Assembly (NCBI RefSeq): GCF_900091955.1
Contig: NZ_FMDF01000145.1
Span: 62,001 to 126,000 of the forward strand
Origin: Streptomyces sp. Ncost-T10-10d
Lineage (GTDB): Bacteria; Actinomycetota; Actinomycetes; Streptomycetales; Streptomycetaceae
Direction: 5' to 3'
DNA length: 64,000 bases
Shown: in pieces, positions 55,201 to 62,718 of the stretch
Layout: every line of letters starts with the position of its first letter
Numbering within the stretch: position 1 is the first letter of the stretch
The notes under the pieces: generated by a model
Database searches by the model: none
What the model saw: the letters and a program-made list of their open reading frames with translations, nothing else
Told to the model about the DNA's origin: nothing
Made by a program: the position numbers and the translations under genes

Positions 55201-55573
55201 CGTCGAGCACGGCCCGGGCCTTCGCCGCGTCGCCCTCCTCCAGTGCCCGCGCCCCCTCCCCCGCGAGCCGCTCGAAGCGGTACAGGTCGACCGCGTCCGG
55301 CTCGGCGGCGAGGCGGTAGCCGCTCTCCGCCGAGGTGATCGCGGCATGGCCGAGGGCGCGCCGGAGACGGCCGACGAGTGCCTGCAGGGCGCCCACCGCG
55401 TCGGCCGGCGGGTCGCCGTCCCACACCTCGTCGACGAGCACGGCGGCCGGAACGGTGCGGCCGGGACGCAGAGCGAGGACGGAGAGCAGGGCGCGCAGCC
55501 GCGCCCCGCCGATGGCGACGGCCGTGCCGTCGTCGCGGAGTGCCTGGGTCGTCCCGAGGATGCAGTAGCGCAC
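52238..55573 (-). CDS. AfsR/SARP-family regulator with ATPase and TPR domains
   Basis: 1111 residues from GTG 55573. Residues 1-90 form the OmpR-like winged helix (ALLSVLALRPGRTVPAAVLVDEVWDG), about 95-240 the BTAD domain, about 270-560 an NB-ARC ATPase (FVGREDDMEAL, LLGPGGAGKTRL, MLLLLDNCEHL, LATSREPLGVPG), and the rest TPR-like helical repeats. The protein is an AfsR-like activator that binds promoters through its N-terminal domain with ATP-dependent control. It converges with the DrrAB-like operon 24 bp away. Its ATPase-TPR part is related to the frameshifted gene at 7235-9269. No biosynthetic cluster lies in the window, so targets are likely elsewhere. Confidence 0.92.
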   Translation of the reverse strand: MRYCILGTTQALRDDGTAVAIGGARLRALLSVLALRPGRTVPAAVLVDEVWDGDPPADAVGALQALVGRLRRALGHAAITSAESGYRLAAEPDAVDLYRFERLAGEGARALEEGDAAKARAVLDDALALWRGPALADLPDRGAVAARWAARRLDARRSRIAAALALGRAEEALPELVALCAEHPIDESLQALRLRALRDAGRTAQALAAYDEVRTVLADRLGTDPGAELRSLHAELLRQAPAQPVAAAAAAEPHRLSLTRTSTVPQGNLRARLTSFVGREDDMEALREDLSHARLVTLLGPGGAGKTRLSQEVAESVGPAWPDGVWLAELAPVDDPEAVPEAVLTALGARETVLRGAGAEELRVAEGNAGDPLVRLTEHCSRRRMLLLLDNCEHLVGAAAALADHLLAHCPDVTVLATSREPLGVPGEFVRPVDPLPDPMALRLLADRGAAARPGFRIDADEETAAAAAEICRRLDGLPLAIELAAARLRMLTPRQIADRLDDRFRLLTSGARTVLPRQQTLRAVVDWSWDLLDASERAVLRRLSVFAGGCTLAAAEAVCADGPQDAREVAGLLGSLVDKSLVIAAPAVHGEMRYRLLETVGEYAAEQLDGAGERNAVERRHLVYFRELARTTDPELRGAGQRPAIDLLQREYENIRTALRRAVAARDEQEALCLVLSLCWYWQMRDLRTDALQWADAAAALGPDPFAPPAEPVPSLHERCTDAPPPMSPELLQEARRQVALVQLVNMDHSKDVWADEKGMARLRVIADTYRAGQPQTCRTPASLWFFAVMITGGPGDLRELLDETVRASREYGYEWELAGALQMRANVLANRSEWAGDAGTDADESLEIFSRLGDDWGVAEALSSRGEANERRGDYPRAAEDFRAAIGYAKKLGAQSQVSVLRARYACVLTELGRGDEGEAILREVLAAGRQAGHEAMPAARLYLAMWLGRTNRTGEAREQLALLREEFHSETMAIFEGFVLGALAWLDNQDGLYAEALPGSLEALTRSQDRLSQMVAPQMSVIHLVTLARALGGLGGEHRAALAARLLGAGKGLLPKGHVPTSMERHDYARAEELAVAVLGRAAYDAAYAEGDGLSLEEATALADAYRD

Positions 55574-55778
55574 GGGCCTATTCTCCGTGACCGGGATCGA
55601 GAAGCGGACACACGTTCGTCCGTACCCGTGTTCGCTGTGTGCCGGGATCGTTCGTCATGCTCCCACCCTTCACGGAACCATCGCCCCGACGCGAGACGTT
55701 TGTGACGTGTCGCCTGTACGGTCGCTCTCGCCGACCGCCGCCCCGTCCCCCTTCCGGCCAGCCACCAGGAGTTCGCCG

Positions 55779-56576
55779 ATGCCCACCGCAGCAGCCCGCA
55801 GCGACCGGCGGATCAGCCCGGTCTTCCTCGGGATCGTCGCCGTGATGGCGGTATCGGGCTGGGCGGTGTGGACGGACTTCACGCAGCGGCCCGGAATCCC
55901 GCTCTTCCTCTTCGTGACGGCGGCCTGGGTGGTGTCGCTCTGTCTGCATGAGTACGCGCATGCCCGTACCGCGCTCCACAGCGGGGACATCTCCATCGGG
56001 TCCAAGGGCTATTTGACGCTCAATCCGTTCGCTTATACGCATGCGCTGCTGAGCATCGTGCTGCCGGTGCTGTTCGTGATCATGGGCGGTATCGGTCTGC
56101 CCGGTGGTGCGGTCTTCATCGAGCGGGGCCGGATCAGCGGGCGCTGGAAGCACAGCCTCATCTCGGCGGCCGGTCCGCTGACGAATGTGCTGTTCGCGTT
56201 CGTCTGCACGGCGCCGTTCTGGCTGCACGCGTTGGGCGGCGTCCCGGCCGTCTTCCAGTACGCGCTGGGTTTCCTGGCACTGCTCCAGGTCACCGCGGCG
56301 ATCCTCAACTTCGTCCCGGTGCCGGGGCTGGACGGCTACGGGGTGATCGAGCCCTGGCTCTCGTACCGGATCCGACGGCAGGTCGAGCCGTTCGCCCCGT
56401 TCGGGCTGATCGCGGTCTTCGGGATCCTGTGGATTCCCGAGGTCAACCACGTGTTCTTCGACTCAATCCATTCCCTGTTGCGGGCACTTGGCATCAGCGA
56501 CTTCACCGCGTACTGCGGTTTCGACACCTACCGCTTCTGGCGGTCGGCCGACCCGGTCTGCACGGTCGGCCTCTGA
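55779..56576 (+). CDS. Site-2 protease-like membrane protein (M50 family)
   Basis: 265 residues from ATG 55779 with CCAGGAG upstream. Six membrane helices. The zinc motif is HEYAH in SLCLHEYAHARTALHSGD, and the second metal motif is NFVPVPGLDGYGV. It fits Rv1456-like/SpoIVFB-related M50 peptidases without a PDZ domain. It may cut membrane-bound regulators, but the substrate is unknown. The gene is divergent from the SARP regulator. Confidence 0.9.
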   Translation: MPTAAARSDRRISPVFLGIVAVMAVSGWAVWTDFTQRPGIPLFLFVTAAWVVSLCLHEYAHARTALHSGDISIGSKGYLTLNPFAYTHALLSIVLPVLFVIMGGIGLPGGAVFIERGRISGRWKHSLISAAGPLTNVLFAFVCTAPFWLHALGGVPAVFQYALGFLALLQVTAAILNFVPVPGLDGYGVIEPWLSYRIRRQVEPFAPFGLIAVFGILWIPEVNHVFFDSIHSLLRALGISDFTAYCGFDTYRFWRSADPVCTVGL

Positions 56577-56584
56577 TCCACCGC

Positions 56585-56758
56585 TCAGCCGGCGGTCCGT
56601 GCGCGCTGCCGGCGCAGGTAGAACCACGCCATGTTGGACGAGAGCCCGGCCAGCAGCACCCAGACGATCCCGAGCCAGCTGCCCTGGACGAACGAGATCA
56701 CGGCCGCGACGACGGCCAGGACGCAGACGGCGATGGCGTAGAGAGCGAGGCGGGGCAT
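56585..56758 (-). CDS. Small membrane protein of unknown function
   Basis: 57 residues from ATG 56758 with AGGAG 9 bases upstream. Two hydrophobic helices (LALYAIAVCVLAVVAAVISFV and LGIVWVLLAGLSSNMAWFYL) and a basic tail RRQRARTAG. No family with a known role is recognised. It converges with the protease gene, 8 bp apart. Confidence 0.75.
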   Translation of the reverse strand: MPRLALYAIAVCVLAVVAAVISFVQGSWLGIVWVLLAGLSSNMAWFYLRRQRARTAG

Positions 56759-56854
56759 GAGGGGCGGCTCCTGTCCGGGGTGATGCACGGTCCCGTCCAG
56801 TGTCCCCCATGCCCCTTTCTGCCCGCCGCAGGGTGTGCCGGGAACGTGTCCGGC

Positions 56855-57565
56855 TCAGACGTCGGTGGTACGCAGACCCGCATGCGCCTTGTAGCGGCGG
56901 TTGACCGAGATCAGGTTGGCGACCAGGGACTCGACCTGGTGGGCGTTGCGCAGCCGCCCGGCGAAGATGCCGCGCATGCCGGGAATCCGGCCCGCCAGCG
57001 CCTGTACCAGGTCGGTGTCGGCGCGGGCCTCGCCCAGCACCAGCACATCGGTGTCGATCTCCTCGATCGCCTCGTCCTGAAGGAGCACCGCCGAGAGGTG
57101 GTGGAAGGCGGCGGTGACCCGGGACTCCGGCAGCAGGACGGCGGCCTGCTCGGCGGCGCTGCCCTCCTCGGGCTTCAGGGCGTAGGCGCCCTTCTTGTCG
57201 AAGCCGAGCGGGTTGACGCAGTCGATGACGAGCTTGCCCGCGAGCTCGTCGCGCAGCGACTCCAGGGTCTTGGCGTGGCCGTCCCACGGCACGGCGACGA
57301 TCACGACGTCGCTGCGCCGGGCGCACTCGGCGTTCTCCGCGCCCTCGACGCCGTGGCCCAGCTCGCCGGCCGCGGTCTGCGCGCGGTCGGCGGCACGGGA
57401 GCCGATGATCACTTTCTGCCCGGCGCGGGCGAAACGGTAGGCGAGCCCGCGGCCCTGCGGTCCGGTACCGCCGAGCACGCCGACGGTCAGCCCGGACACA
57501 TCGGGGAGGTCCCAGGGGTCCTTGGCAGGGGGCTTGGGTGCGCTGCCACTGTCATTCGTAGTCAT
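56855..57565 (-). CDS. npdG: NADPH-dependent F420 reductase
   Basis: 236 residues from ATG 57565. The Rossmann start is VGVLGGTGPQGRGLAYRFA, then IIGSRAADRA, the F420-binding region VPWDGHAKT, DCVNPLGF, and RLRNAHQVESLVANLISVN at the C terminus, as in F420:NADP oxidoreductases. It moves hydride between NADPH and coenzyme F420, supplying reduced F420 to oxidoreductases. The first 25 residues are a loose Pro/Ser-rich lead. Confidence 0.93.
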   Translation of the reverse strand: MTTNDSGSAPKPPAKDPWDLPDVSGLTVGVLGGTGPQGRGLAYRFARAGQKVIIGSRAADRAQTAAGELGHGVEGAENAECARRSDVVIVAVPWDGHAKTLESLRDELAGKLVIDCVNPLGFDKKGAYALKPEEGSAAEQAAVLLPESRVTAAFHHLSAVLLQDEAIEEIDTDVLVLGEARADTDLVQALAGRIPGMRGIFAGRLRNAHQVESLVANLISVNRRYKAHAGLRTTDV

Positions 57566-57706
57566 GGCCTCGACACTACTGCCCGCGTCGGAGGGGAACG
57601 CCCCGTCGTCGGCGGAGCGATCCGGATCGCTCCGCCGGGCCCGTTCGGATGGTTCCGCCGTCGTTCGCCGTTGACGGGGCCGGGCCCTGGGGCAAGATGC
57701 CGGGCC

Positions 57707-58306
57707 ATGGATGCCGTACGCGTCGCCCTGCTGCGTGAAGTGCTCGCCGGGACCGAGTGGCCCGAGGCGACCCGGCGGTTCGCCGGGGCGCTCAGGTCGT
57801 CCGTCGTCCCGCACGGCGGCGGGCTGCTGCTGGTGGGGACTGCGGTGTACGAGCCGTGGCATCTGGCGGCCCATCTGGTCGACGAGTCGACCTGGTCCGG
57901 GCTGCCCGAGCTGACCCCCACCCTGGTACGCCACCGGGTGGAGCCGGGCGATCCGGCGCATCTGGCCGTCGGTCTGTGCAGGATCGAGGCGGCCGGGCGG
58001 GGCGAGACGCTGCTCCTGGTGGCCCCGGAGCGGCCCGGCGCCGGGCTGCTGGAGCGGGTGCACGACGCCCGCCGGGCCGGGGCGACGGTGCTCTCGCTGG
58101 ACGACGGCGACCCGGAGGTTCGGGGGCTCGCGCACGAGACCCTCGCGGTGACCGGCGACGACGATGTCGATCTGGACACCGTGCAGCATCTGGTGAGCGC
58201 GGCGGCCGGGGAGAACAGCACCCCCGCGCCGCGCGGCCGCCGCTTCCGGGACCGGCTGTCCCGGCTCGCCGATCTACTGACGGCGCCGCCACCGCCCCGA
58301 TGGTGA
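57707..58306 (+). CDS. Conserved hypothetical protein
   Basis: 199 residues from ATG 57707. It is a soluble protein with VALLREVLAGTEWPEATRRFAGAL, GGGLLLVGTAVYEPWHLAAHLVDE and a basic end (RGRRFRDRLSRLADLL). The pattern looks like a small alpha/beta cytoplasmic protein; I do not recognise the family. It is followed 85 bp later by an MFS exporter on the same strand and is divergent from npdG. Confidence 0.8.
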   Translation: MDAVRVALLREVLAGTEWPEATRRFAGALRSSVVPHGGGLLLVGTAVYEPWHLAAHLVDESTWSGLPELTPTLVRHRVEPGDPAHLAVGLCRIEAAGRGETLLLVAPERPGAGLLERVHDARRAGATVLSLDDGDPEVRGLAHETLAVTGDDDVDLDTVQHLVSAAAGENSTPAPRGRRFRDRLSRLADLLTAPPPPRW

Positions 58307-58391
58307 GAAGTCCGGGGGCCGTGGCGGGAGCGGCCGACCGCCGCGAAAATCTGTTGCAGGGGGCACCTACGGCGCCGGACCATGAGCCCTC

Positions 58392-59693
58392 GTGACCTCA
58401 GCTCCCTCCCCGGCAGCCCGGCTCTCCGCTCTGCTGCCCGATCTCTCGCCCCTGCGTTCCTCGGCCGACTTCCGGCTGCTGTGGATCCAGGGCCTGGTGA
58501 CCTACTTCGGCAGCTTCATGGCGCTGATCGCGCTGCCGCTCCAGATCAAGGAGCTGACGGGTTCGCCGCTGGCCGTCGGTGCGATGGGTGCGGTCGAACT
58601 GGTGCCGCTGGTCGTCTTCGGTCTGTACGGCGGGGCGCTCGCGGACTCCGCGGACCGCCGCAAGGTGATCCTGGGCACCGAGGCGGGGCTGGGGCTGCTC
58701 GCCCTCGTACTCCTGGTGAACGCCGCACTGCCCGACCCGATGCTCTGGCCGCTCTATCTGGTCGCGGGCGGGGTCTCCGCGCTCGCCGGGCTCCAGCGGC
58801 CCGCACTGGATTCGCTGATGGCCCGGATCGTGCCGCACGACCAGCTGACCGCGGCCGCCGCACTGAACTCGCTGCGCTGGCAGTTCGGCGCGATCACCGG
58901 CCCGGCGGTGGCAGGACTGGTGGTGGCCTATGCCGGGCACGCCACGGCATACACGGTCACGGTGGTCACGTTCACCGCCTCCGTGCTCCTGTGTCTGCGA
59001 CTGGCGCCCGCGCCGCCCGCCCCGGACAGCCGGAAACCGTCGCTGCGCGGCATCGCCGAGGGGGCGAGGTATGCCTGGAGCCGCCCGGTGCTGCTGGGGA
59101 CGTACGCGGTCGATCTGGCGGCGATGTTCTTCGCCTTCCCGAACACGATCTTCCCGTTCCTCGCGGACGAGCTGGATGCCGAGTGGTCGCTGGGCCTGAT
59201 GTACGCGGCGGGGTCGGTCGGCTCGCTGGTCCTCGGCCTGACCAGCGGCTGGACGTCACGGGTACGACGGCACGGGCTGTTCGTCGTGTTCGGGGCGGCG
59301 GCCTGGGGGCTGGCGATCGCGGCGGCCGGATGGTTCAGCAACGTGTGGCCGGTGCTGGTCTGCCTGGCGGTGGCGGGCGCGGGGGACATGCTCAGCGGTC
59401 TGGGCCGCTCCACGATCTGGAACCAGACCATCCCGGAGGAGCTGCGGGGCCGGCTGGCGGGCATCGAGGTGCTCTCGTACAGCGTCGGCCCGCAGCTGGG
59501 CCAGGTGCGGGCCGGTGCGATGGCGGGCTGGACGGGGACCCGATCCGCGATCTGGAGCGGGGGTGTGGCGTGCGTGGCCTCGGTCGCACTGCTCACCGCA
59601 GCACTGCCGAAGCTGCTGACGTACGACTCCGGGACGGACGAGGACGCGGTACGCAGGCGCGCGGCCGGAGAGTCCCGTCCCGCCGGCGTCTGA
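58392..59693 (+). CDS. MFS transporter, EntS-like (12 helices)
   Basis: 433 residues from GTG 58392. Twelve membrane helices. Signatures include FRLLWIQGLVTYFGSFM, YGGALADSADRRKVILGTE (motif A) and ALNSLRWQFGAITGPAVAGL, as in the MFS_3/EntS group that includes siderophore and drug exporters. An iron-responsive gene lies nearby, but no siderophore genes. The stop lies next to a short intergenic repeat, and its tail SRPAGV is like the SSPSGA ends noted for other genes. Confidence 0.9.
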   Translation: MTSAPSPAARLSALLPDLSPLRSSADFRLLWIQGLVTYFGSFMALIALPLQIKELTGSPLAVGAMGAVELVPLVVFGLYGGALADSADRRKVILGTEAGLGLLALVLLVNAALPDPMLWPLYLVAGGVSALAGLQRPALDSLMARIVPHDQLTAAAALNSLRWQFGAITGPAVAGLVVAYAGHATAYTVTVVTFTASVLLCLRLAPAPPAPDSRKPSLRGIAEGARYAWSRPVLLGTYAVDLAAMFFAFPNTIFPFLADELDAEWSLGLMYAAGSVGSLVLGLTSGWTSRVRRHGLFVVFGAAAWGLAIAAAGWFSNVWPVLVCLAVAGAGDMLSGLGRSTIWNQTIPEELRGRLAGIEVLSYSVGPQLGQVRAGAMAGWTGTRSAIWSGGVACVASVALLTAALPKLLTYDSGTDEDAVRRRAAGESRPAGV

Positions 59694-59703
59694 GGAGCGG
59701 CGT

Positions 59704-59750
59704 CCGGGGGCGGAGCCCCCGGACGGAGCCCCCGGACGGAGCCCCCGGTC
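59704..59750. repeat. Three tandem copies of GGAGCCCCCGGAC
   Basis: A 13-bp unit is repeated three times at 59712-59750 (the last with one change). It is preceded by GTCCGGGGGC, which can pair with each copy. The block lies between the converging MFS gene and the small gene on the minus strand, whose stop overlaps its last two bases. It may act as a bidirectional terminator with slipping length. Confidence 0.75.
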
Positions 59751-59979
59751 ACGCCTCCGGGTCGGGCGGCGTGGCCCGGTCGTGCCACTTGGGATCCGTC
59801 TCCCACTCAAGATTCCGCTCCTGCGCGGTCTGCATCGCGTGCTCCGCCTCCTCACGGGAGGCATACGGCCCGAAACGGTCCTTGGCCGGGCACTCGGGGC
59901 CCTCCTCGACCTTCTGATGCTGCAGGCAGTAGTACCACTCGCCCGGCTTGCCGACCGTGCGCTTCTTGAACAGGGCCAT
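59749..59979 (-). CDS. Conserved small actinobacterial protein
   Basis: 76 residues. ATG 59979 is preferred to ATG 59982 because AAGGAG then has 6-base spacing. The protein is MALFKKRTVGKPGEWYYCLQ, then HQKVEEGPECPAKDRFGPYAS and EEAEHAMQTAQERNLEWETD. Two cysteines (YYCLQH and PECPAKDRFGPY) could bind metal. I have seen similar short proteins next to map in Streptomyces, without known function. It is divergent from map. Confidence 0.8.
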   Translation of the reverse strand: MALFKKRTVGKPGEWYYCLQHQKVEEGPECPAKDRFGPYASREEAEHAMQTAQERNLEWETDPKWHDRATPPDPEA

Positions 59980-60024
59980 CATCGGCTCCTTCCCTCGGGG
60001 CCATGCTGCCCCAAGCACGCTGGT

Positions 60025-60030
60025 TAGACT
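60025..60030 (+). promoter_or_regulatory. map promoter -10 box, leaderless transcript likely
   Basis: TAGACT stands 7 bases before the ATG of map, and no ribosome site is present. This is the usual arrangement of Streptomyces genes whose transcription starts at the first base of the start codon. Confidence 0.65.
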
Positions 60031-60037
60031 CGCTGAC

Positions 60038-60895
60038 ATGTCTGGCCAGTCGCTGCTCGTACCCGGGGAGATCACTCCCATCCGTTCCGTACCCGGAAAC
60101 ATCCGGCGCCCCGAATACGTGGGCAAGCCGGCCCCTGCCCCGTACACCGGACCGGAGATCCAGGACGCCGACACCATCGAGCGCATGCGCATCGCGGGGC
60201 GCATCGCCGCGCAGGCGATGGCGGAGGCCGCGAAGCACATCGCCCCGGGCGTCACGACGGACGAACTCGACCGGGTCGCCCATGAGTTCATGTGCGATCA
60301 CGGCGCCTATCCGTCGACGCTCGGCTACCGCGGATTCCCCAAGTCGCTCTGCTCCTCGCTCAACGAGGTGATCTGCCACGGCATCCCGGACTCCACGGTG
60401 CTGCGCGACGGCGACATCGTGAACCTCGACGTCACGGCGTACATCAACGGTGTGCACGGCGACAACAACGCCACCTACTTCTGCGGCAACGTGGACGAGG
60501 AGTCCCGGCTGCTCGTGGAGCGCACCGAGGAGTCGCTGAACCGGGCCATCAAGGCGGTCCGGCCGGGCCGGCAGGTCAATGTGATCGGGCGGGTCATCGA
60601 GTCGTACGCGAAGCGCTTCGGGTACGGGGTGGTGCGGGACTTCACCGGGCACGGGATCAATTCCTCGTTCCACTCCGGTCTGATCATTCCGCACTACGAC
60701 AGCCCGCGCGCGACCACCGTGATGCAGCCCGGGATGACGTTCACCATCGAGCCGATGCTGACGCTGGGCAGCCATGACTACGACATGTGGGACGACGGGT
60801 GGACCGTGGTGACGAAGGACCGCAAGCGCACCGCTCAGTTCGAGCACACGCTGGTGGTGACGGAGACGGGCGCCGAGATCCTGACGCTCCCGTGA
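60038..60895 (+). CDS. map: Type I methionine aminopeptidase
   Basis: 285 residues from ATG 60038. After a 40-residue actinobacterial extension (IRSVPGNIRRPEYVGKPAP, an SH3-binding-like motif) the pita-bread fold has all ligands: HGIPDSTVLRDGDIVNLDV, NGVHGDNNATYF, TGHGINSSFH, TFTIEPML and AQFEHTLVV. It removes the first Met of new proteins in the cytoplasm. The transcript is probably leaderless and ends at a strong hairpin 20 bp after the stop. Confidence 0.96.
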   Translation: MSGQSLLVPGEITPIRSVPGNIRRPEYVGKPAPAPYTGPEIQDADTIERMRIAGRIAAQAMAEAAKHIAPGVTTDELDRVAHEFMCDHGAYPSTLGYRGFPKSLCSSLNEVICHGIPDSTVLRDGDIVNLDVTAYINGVHGDNNATYFCGNVDEESRLLVERTEESLNRAIKAVRPGRQVNVIGRVIESYAKRFGYGVVRDFTGHGINSSFHSGLIIPHYDSPRATTVMQPGMTFTIEPMLTLGSHDYDMWDDGWTVVTKDRKRTAQFEHTLVVTETGAEILTLP

Positions 60896-60914
60896 ACACG
60901 CAGACAGCTCCCTG

Positions 60915-60946
60915 CGAAAGCGGCCGCCCCCGGGCGGCCGCTTTCG
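60915..60946 (+). terminator. map terminator
   Basis: CGAAAGCGGCCGCCC at 60915-60929 pairs perfectly with GGGCGGCCGCTTTCG at 60932-60946 around two bases. Confidence 0.85.
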
Positions 60947-61041
60947 CGTGTTCCCCCGCTGCTCCCGCCGCGTCCGCTGCACCCGCGCGGAAGCGGAACC
61001 GGGCGTATCGTTTTTACCGACAGCCTGTCGGGAAGCTGTTG

Positions 61042-61059
61042 ACTTAGGTAAGCCTAAGT
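61042..61059 (+). promoter_or_regulatory. Iron-box-like dyad before heme oxygenase
   Basis: ACTTAGG-TAAG-CCTAAGT is a 7+7 bp perfect dyad with a 4-base spacer, 102 bp before the heme oxygenase start. It resembles the TTAGGTTAGSCTAACCTAA boxes bound by DmdR1/DtxR-type iron regulators in actinobacteria. It predicts repression when iron is plentiful. Confidence 0.75.
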
Positions 61060-61161
61060 AAGAAGATCGGAGAAGTCGACAGCCACTGCCGTACGCAGTC
61101 GCTGCCGATGTTTCTGTCCCTTTCCGGACTTCCCGTCCCCCTCGGCCCCCGGAGGCCCGCC

Positions 61162-61827
61162 TTGGACGCAACCGCCGCCGCCACGCCCTTCTCGACGCTC
61201 ATCCGCACCGCGTCGCACGAGCAGCACACCGAGGCGGAGACCTCGACCTTCATGAGCGACCTGCTGGGCGGACGCCTCGGAGTGGACGCGTACACGCGTT
61301 ACACCGAGCAGCTGTGGTTCGTGTACCGGGCGCTGGAAGAAGGGGCCCAGGCGTTGCGGAACGACCCGGTCGCCGGTCCGTTCATACAGCCCCAGCTGAT
61401 GCGCACCACCGAACTGGAGCGCGATCTGGCCCACCTGCGAGGTACCGGCTGGCGCGAGGGCCTGGCGCCGCTGCCCGCCACGGCCGCGTACGCCGCGCGG
61501 GTCGCCGAGTGCGCCCGCACCTGGCCCGCCGGTTACATCGCACACCACTACACCCGCTATCTCGGCGACCTCTCGGGCGGCCAGATCATCCGCGACAAGG
61601 CGGAGAAGACCTGGGGCTTCACACGCAAGGGTGACGGGGTCCGGTTCTATGTCTTCGAGGAGATATCCAACCCCGCCTCTTTCAAGCGGAGTTACCGCGA
61701 ACTGCTGGACGCGGTGAACGCGGACGACCTGGAGAAGCAGCGCATCGTCGCCGAGTGCAAGCAGGCGTTCGCGCTGAACACGGCGGTGTTCCGGGAGTTG
61801 GGCGAGGTGTTCCCGCTCAGCGCTTGA
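61162..61827 (+). CDS. hmuO: Biliverdin-producing heme oxygenase
   Basis: 221 residues. TTG 61162 is chosen because GGAGG lies 7 bases upstream and the protein then begins close to the family start (SHEQHTEAETSTFM). A TTT-ATG frame upstream would need a start without a ribosome site. The heme ligand His is in SHEQHTEAE, and the distal-helix motif YLGDLSGGQIIRDKA is intact. It opens heme to biliverdin, CO and free iron in the cytoplasm. The iron-box-like dyad upstream and the nearby HtaA protein support a role in using heme as iron source. Confidence 0.93.
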   Translation: MDATAAATPFSTLIRTASHEQHTEAETSTFMSDLLGGRLGVDAYTRYTEQLWFVYRALEEGAQALRNDPVAGPFIQPQLMRTTELERDLAHLRGTGWREGLAPLPATAAYAARVAECARTWPAGYIAHHYTRYLGDLSGGQIIRDKAEKTWGFTRKGDGVRFYVFEEISNPASFKRSYRELLDAVNADDLEKQRIVAECKQAFALNTAVFRELGEVFPLSA

Positions 61828-61899
61828 CGCGGTGGCGGTGCGGGAGGAGGGGGCGACCGGGGTCGGTCGGTCGGCCCGGTCCGCCGTGCCGCTCTGTCG

Positions 61900-62637
61900 T
61901 CAATCGCCGGAAGGGCTCGACCGAAACGCCAGCGTGACGCGGCCCCCGATCTCCACCGTGCCGTCCGGCGCGGGTGCTGTGAGGATCTGGGAGCCGCGTC
62001 CTTGGGTGATGTTGAGGGCGCGGCCGAGCCGGTCGCTGAGCAGCAGGGCAGCCGCGCCCGTCGCCTCGTCCTCCACGATGCCCCCGGTGCAGGCCCCGGC
62101 TCCACCGGAGCGGCTGACACCGCGCTCATCGATTCGTCGCGGGAACGCCCGCGCCCTGACCCGGCCCGCCGCCTCGTCCTCCCAGGCCCATACGTACAGC
62201 CAGCCCTCGCCCGGGGGCGGCCCGGTCAGCGCCTCGACCTCGGCGACGGATGCGTACCGCTCCAGTTTGCGCGGCGGCGCCCACTCGGGGCGGGCGGTGA
62301 TCCAGGTGAACTCCCCGTCCTGACGGGCGAAGATCTCCCCGACCGGCAGCTCCAGGATCTCCAGATCGAGCAGCCATGCGGCGCCGACGAGCGGATGCCC
62401 GGCGAAGGGGAGGCGGAGTCCGGGGGTGTGGATGTCGACGTGCCCGCGCTCGGGGTCGTCGACGAACACGGTCTCGCTGAAGCCGAGCCGGCGGGCCAGT
62501 TCCTGCCGGGACGCCTCGTCGGGGTACGTACGCCCGTCACGTACGACCCCGAGGGCGTTGCCGTGCCGGCCGTCGGGGCCGCAGAACACGCGCAGTACGT
62601 CGATGCCTGCGGGTACGTCGAAGTCGCTGTCGCTCAC
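61900..62637 (-). CDS. PhzF-family isomerase/epimerase-like protein
   Basis: 245 residues from GTG 62637 (TTG 62649 is an alternative; neither has a strong ribosome site). Two PhzF motifs are visible: RVFCGPDGRHGNALGVV and LRLPFAGHPLVGAAWLL, with SETVFV between. Members of the diaminopimelate-epimerase-like fold isomerise small acids. The catalytic Glu common in PhzF (start of a FAGHP region partner) and the second domain are short here, as the protein is about 40 residues shorter than most. No phenazine genes lie nearby. Confidence 0.85.
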   Translation of the reverse strand: MSDSDFDVPAGIDVLRVFCGPDGRHGNALGVVRDGRTYPDEASRQELARRLGFSETVFVDDPERGHVDIHTPGLRLPFAGHPLVGAAWLLDLEILELPVGEIFARQDGEFTWITARPEWAPPRKLERYASVAEVEALTGPPPGEGWLYVWAWEDEAAGRVRARAFPRRIDERGVSRSGGAGACTGGIVEDEATGAAALLLSDRLGRALNITQGRGSQILTAPAPDGTVEIGGRVTLAFRSSPSGD

Positions 62638-62718
62638 GTGGGCATTCAAACACCGCCCGGGTGAAGGCCGTAGAACCGGGCCGTCACCCGGGCGGTGCCG
62701 TCGGGCGGTCCGGACGGA

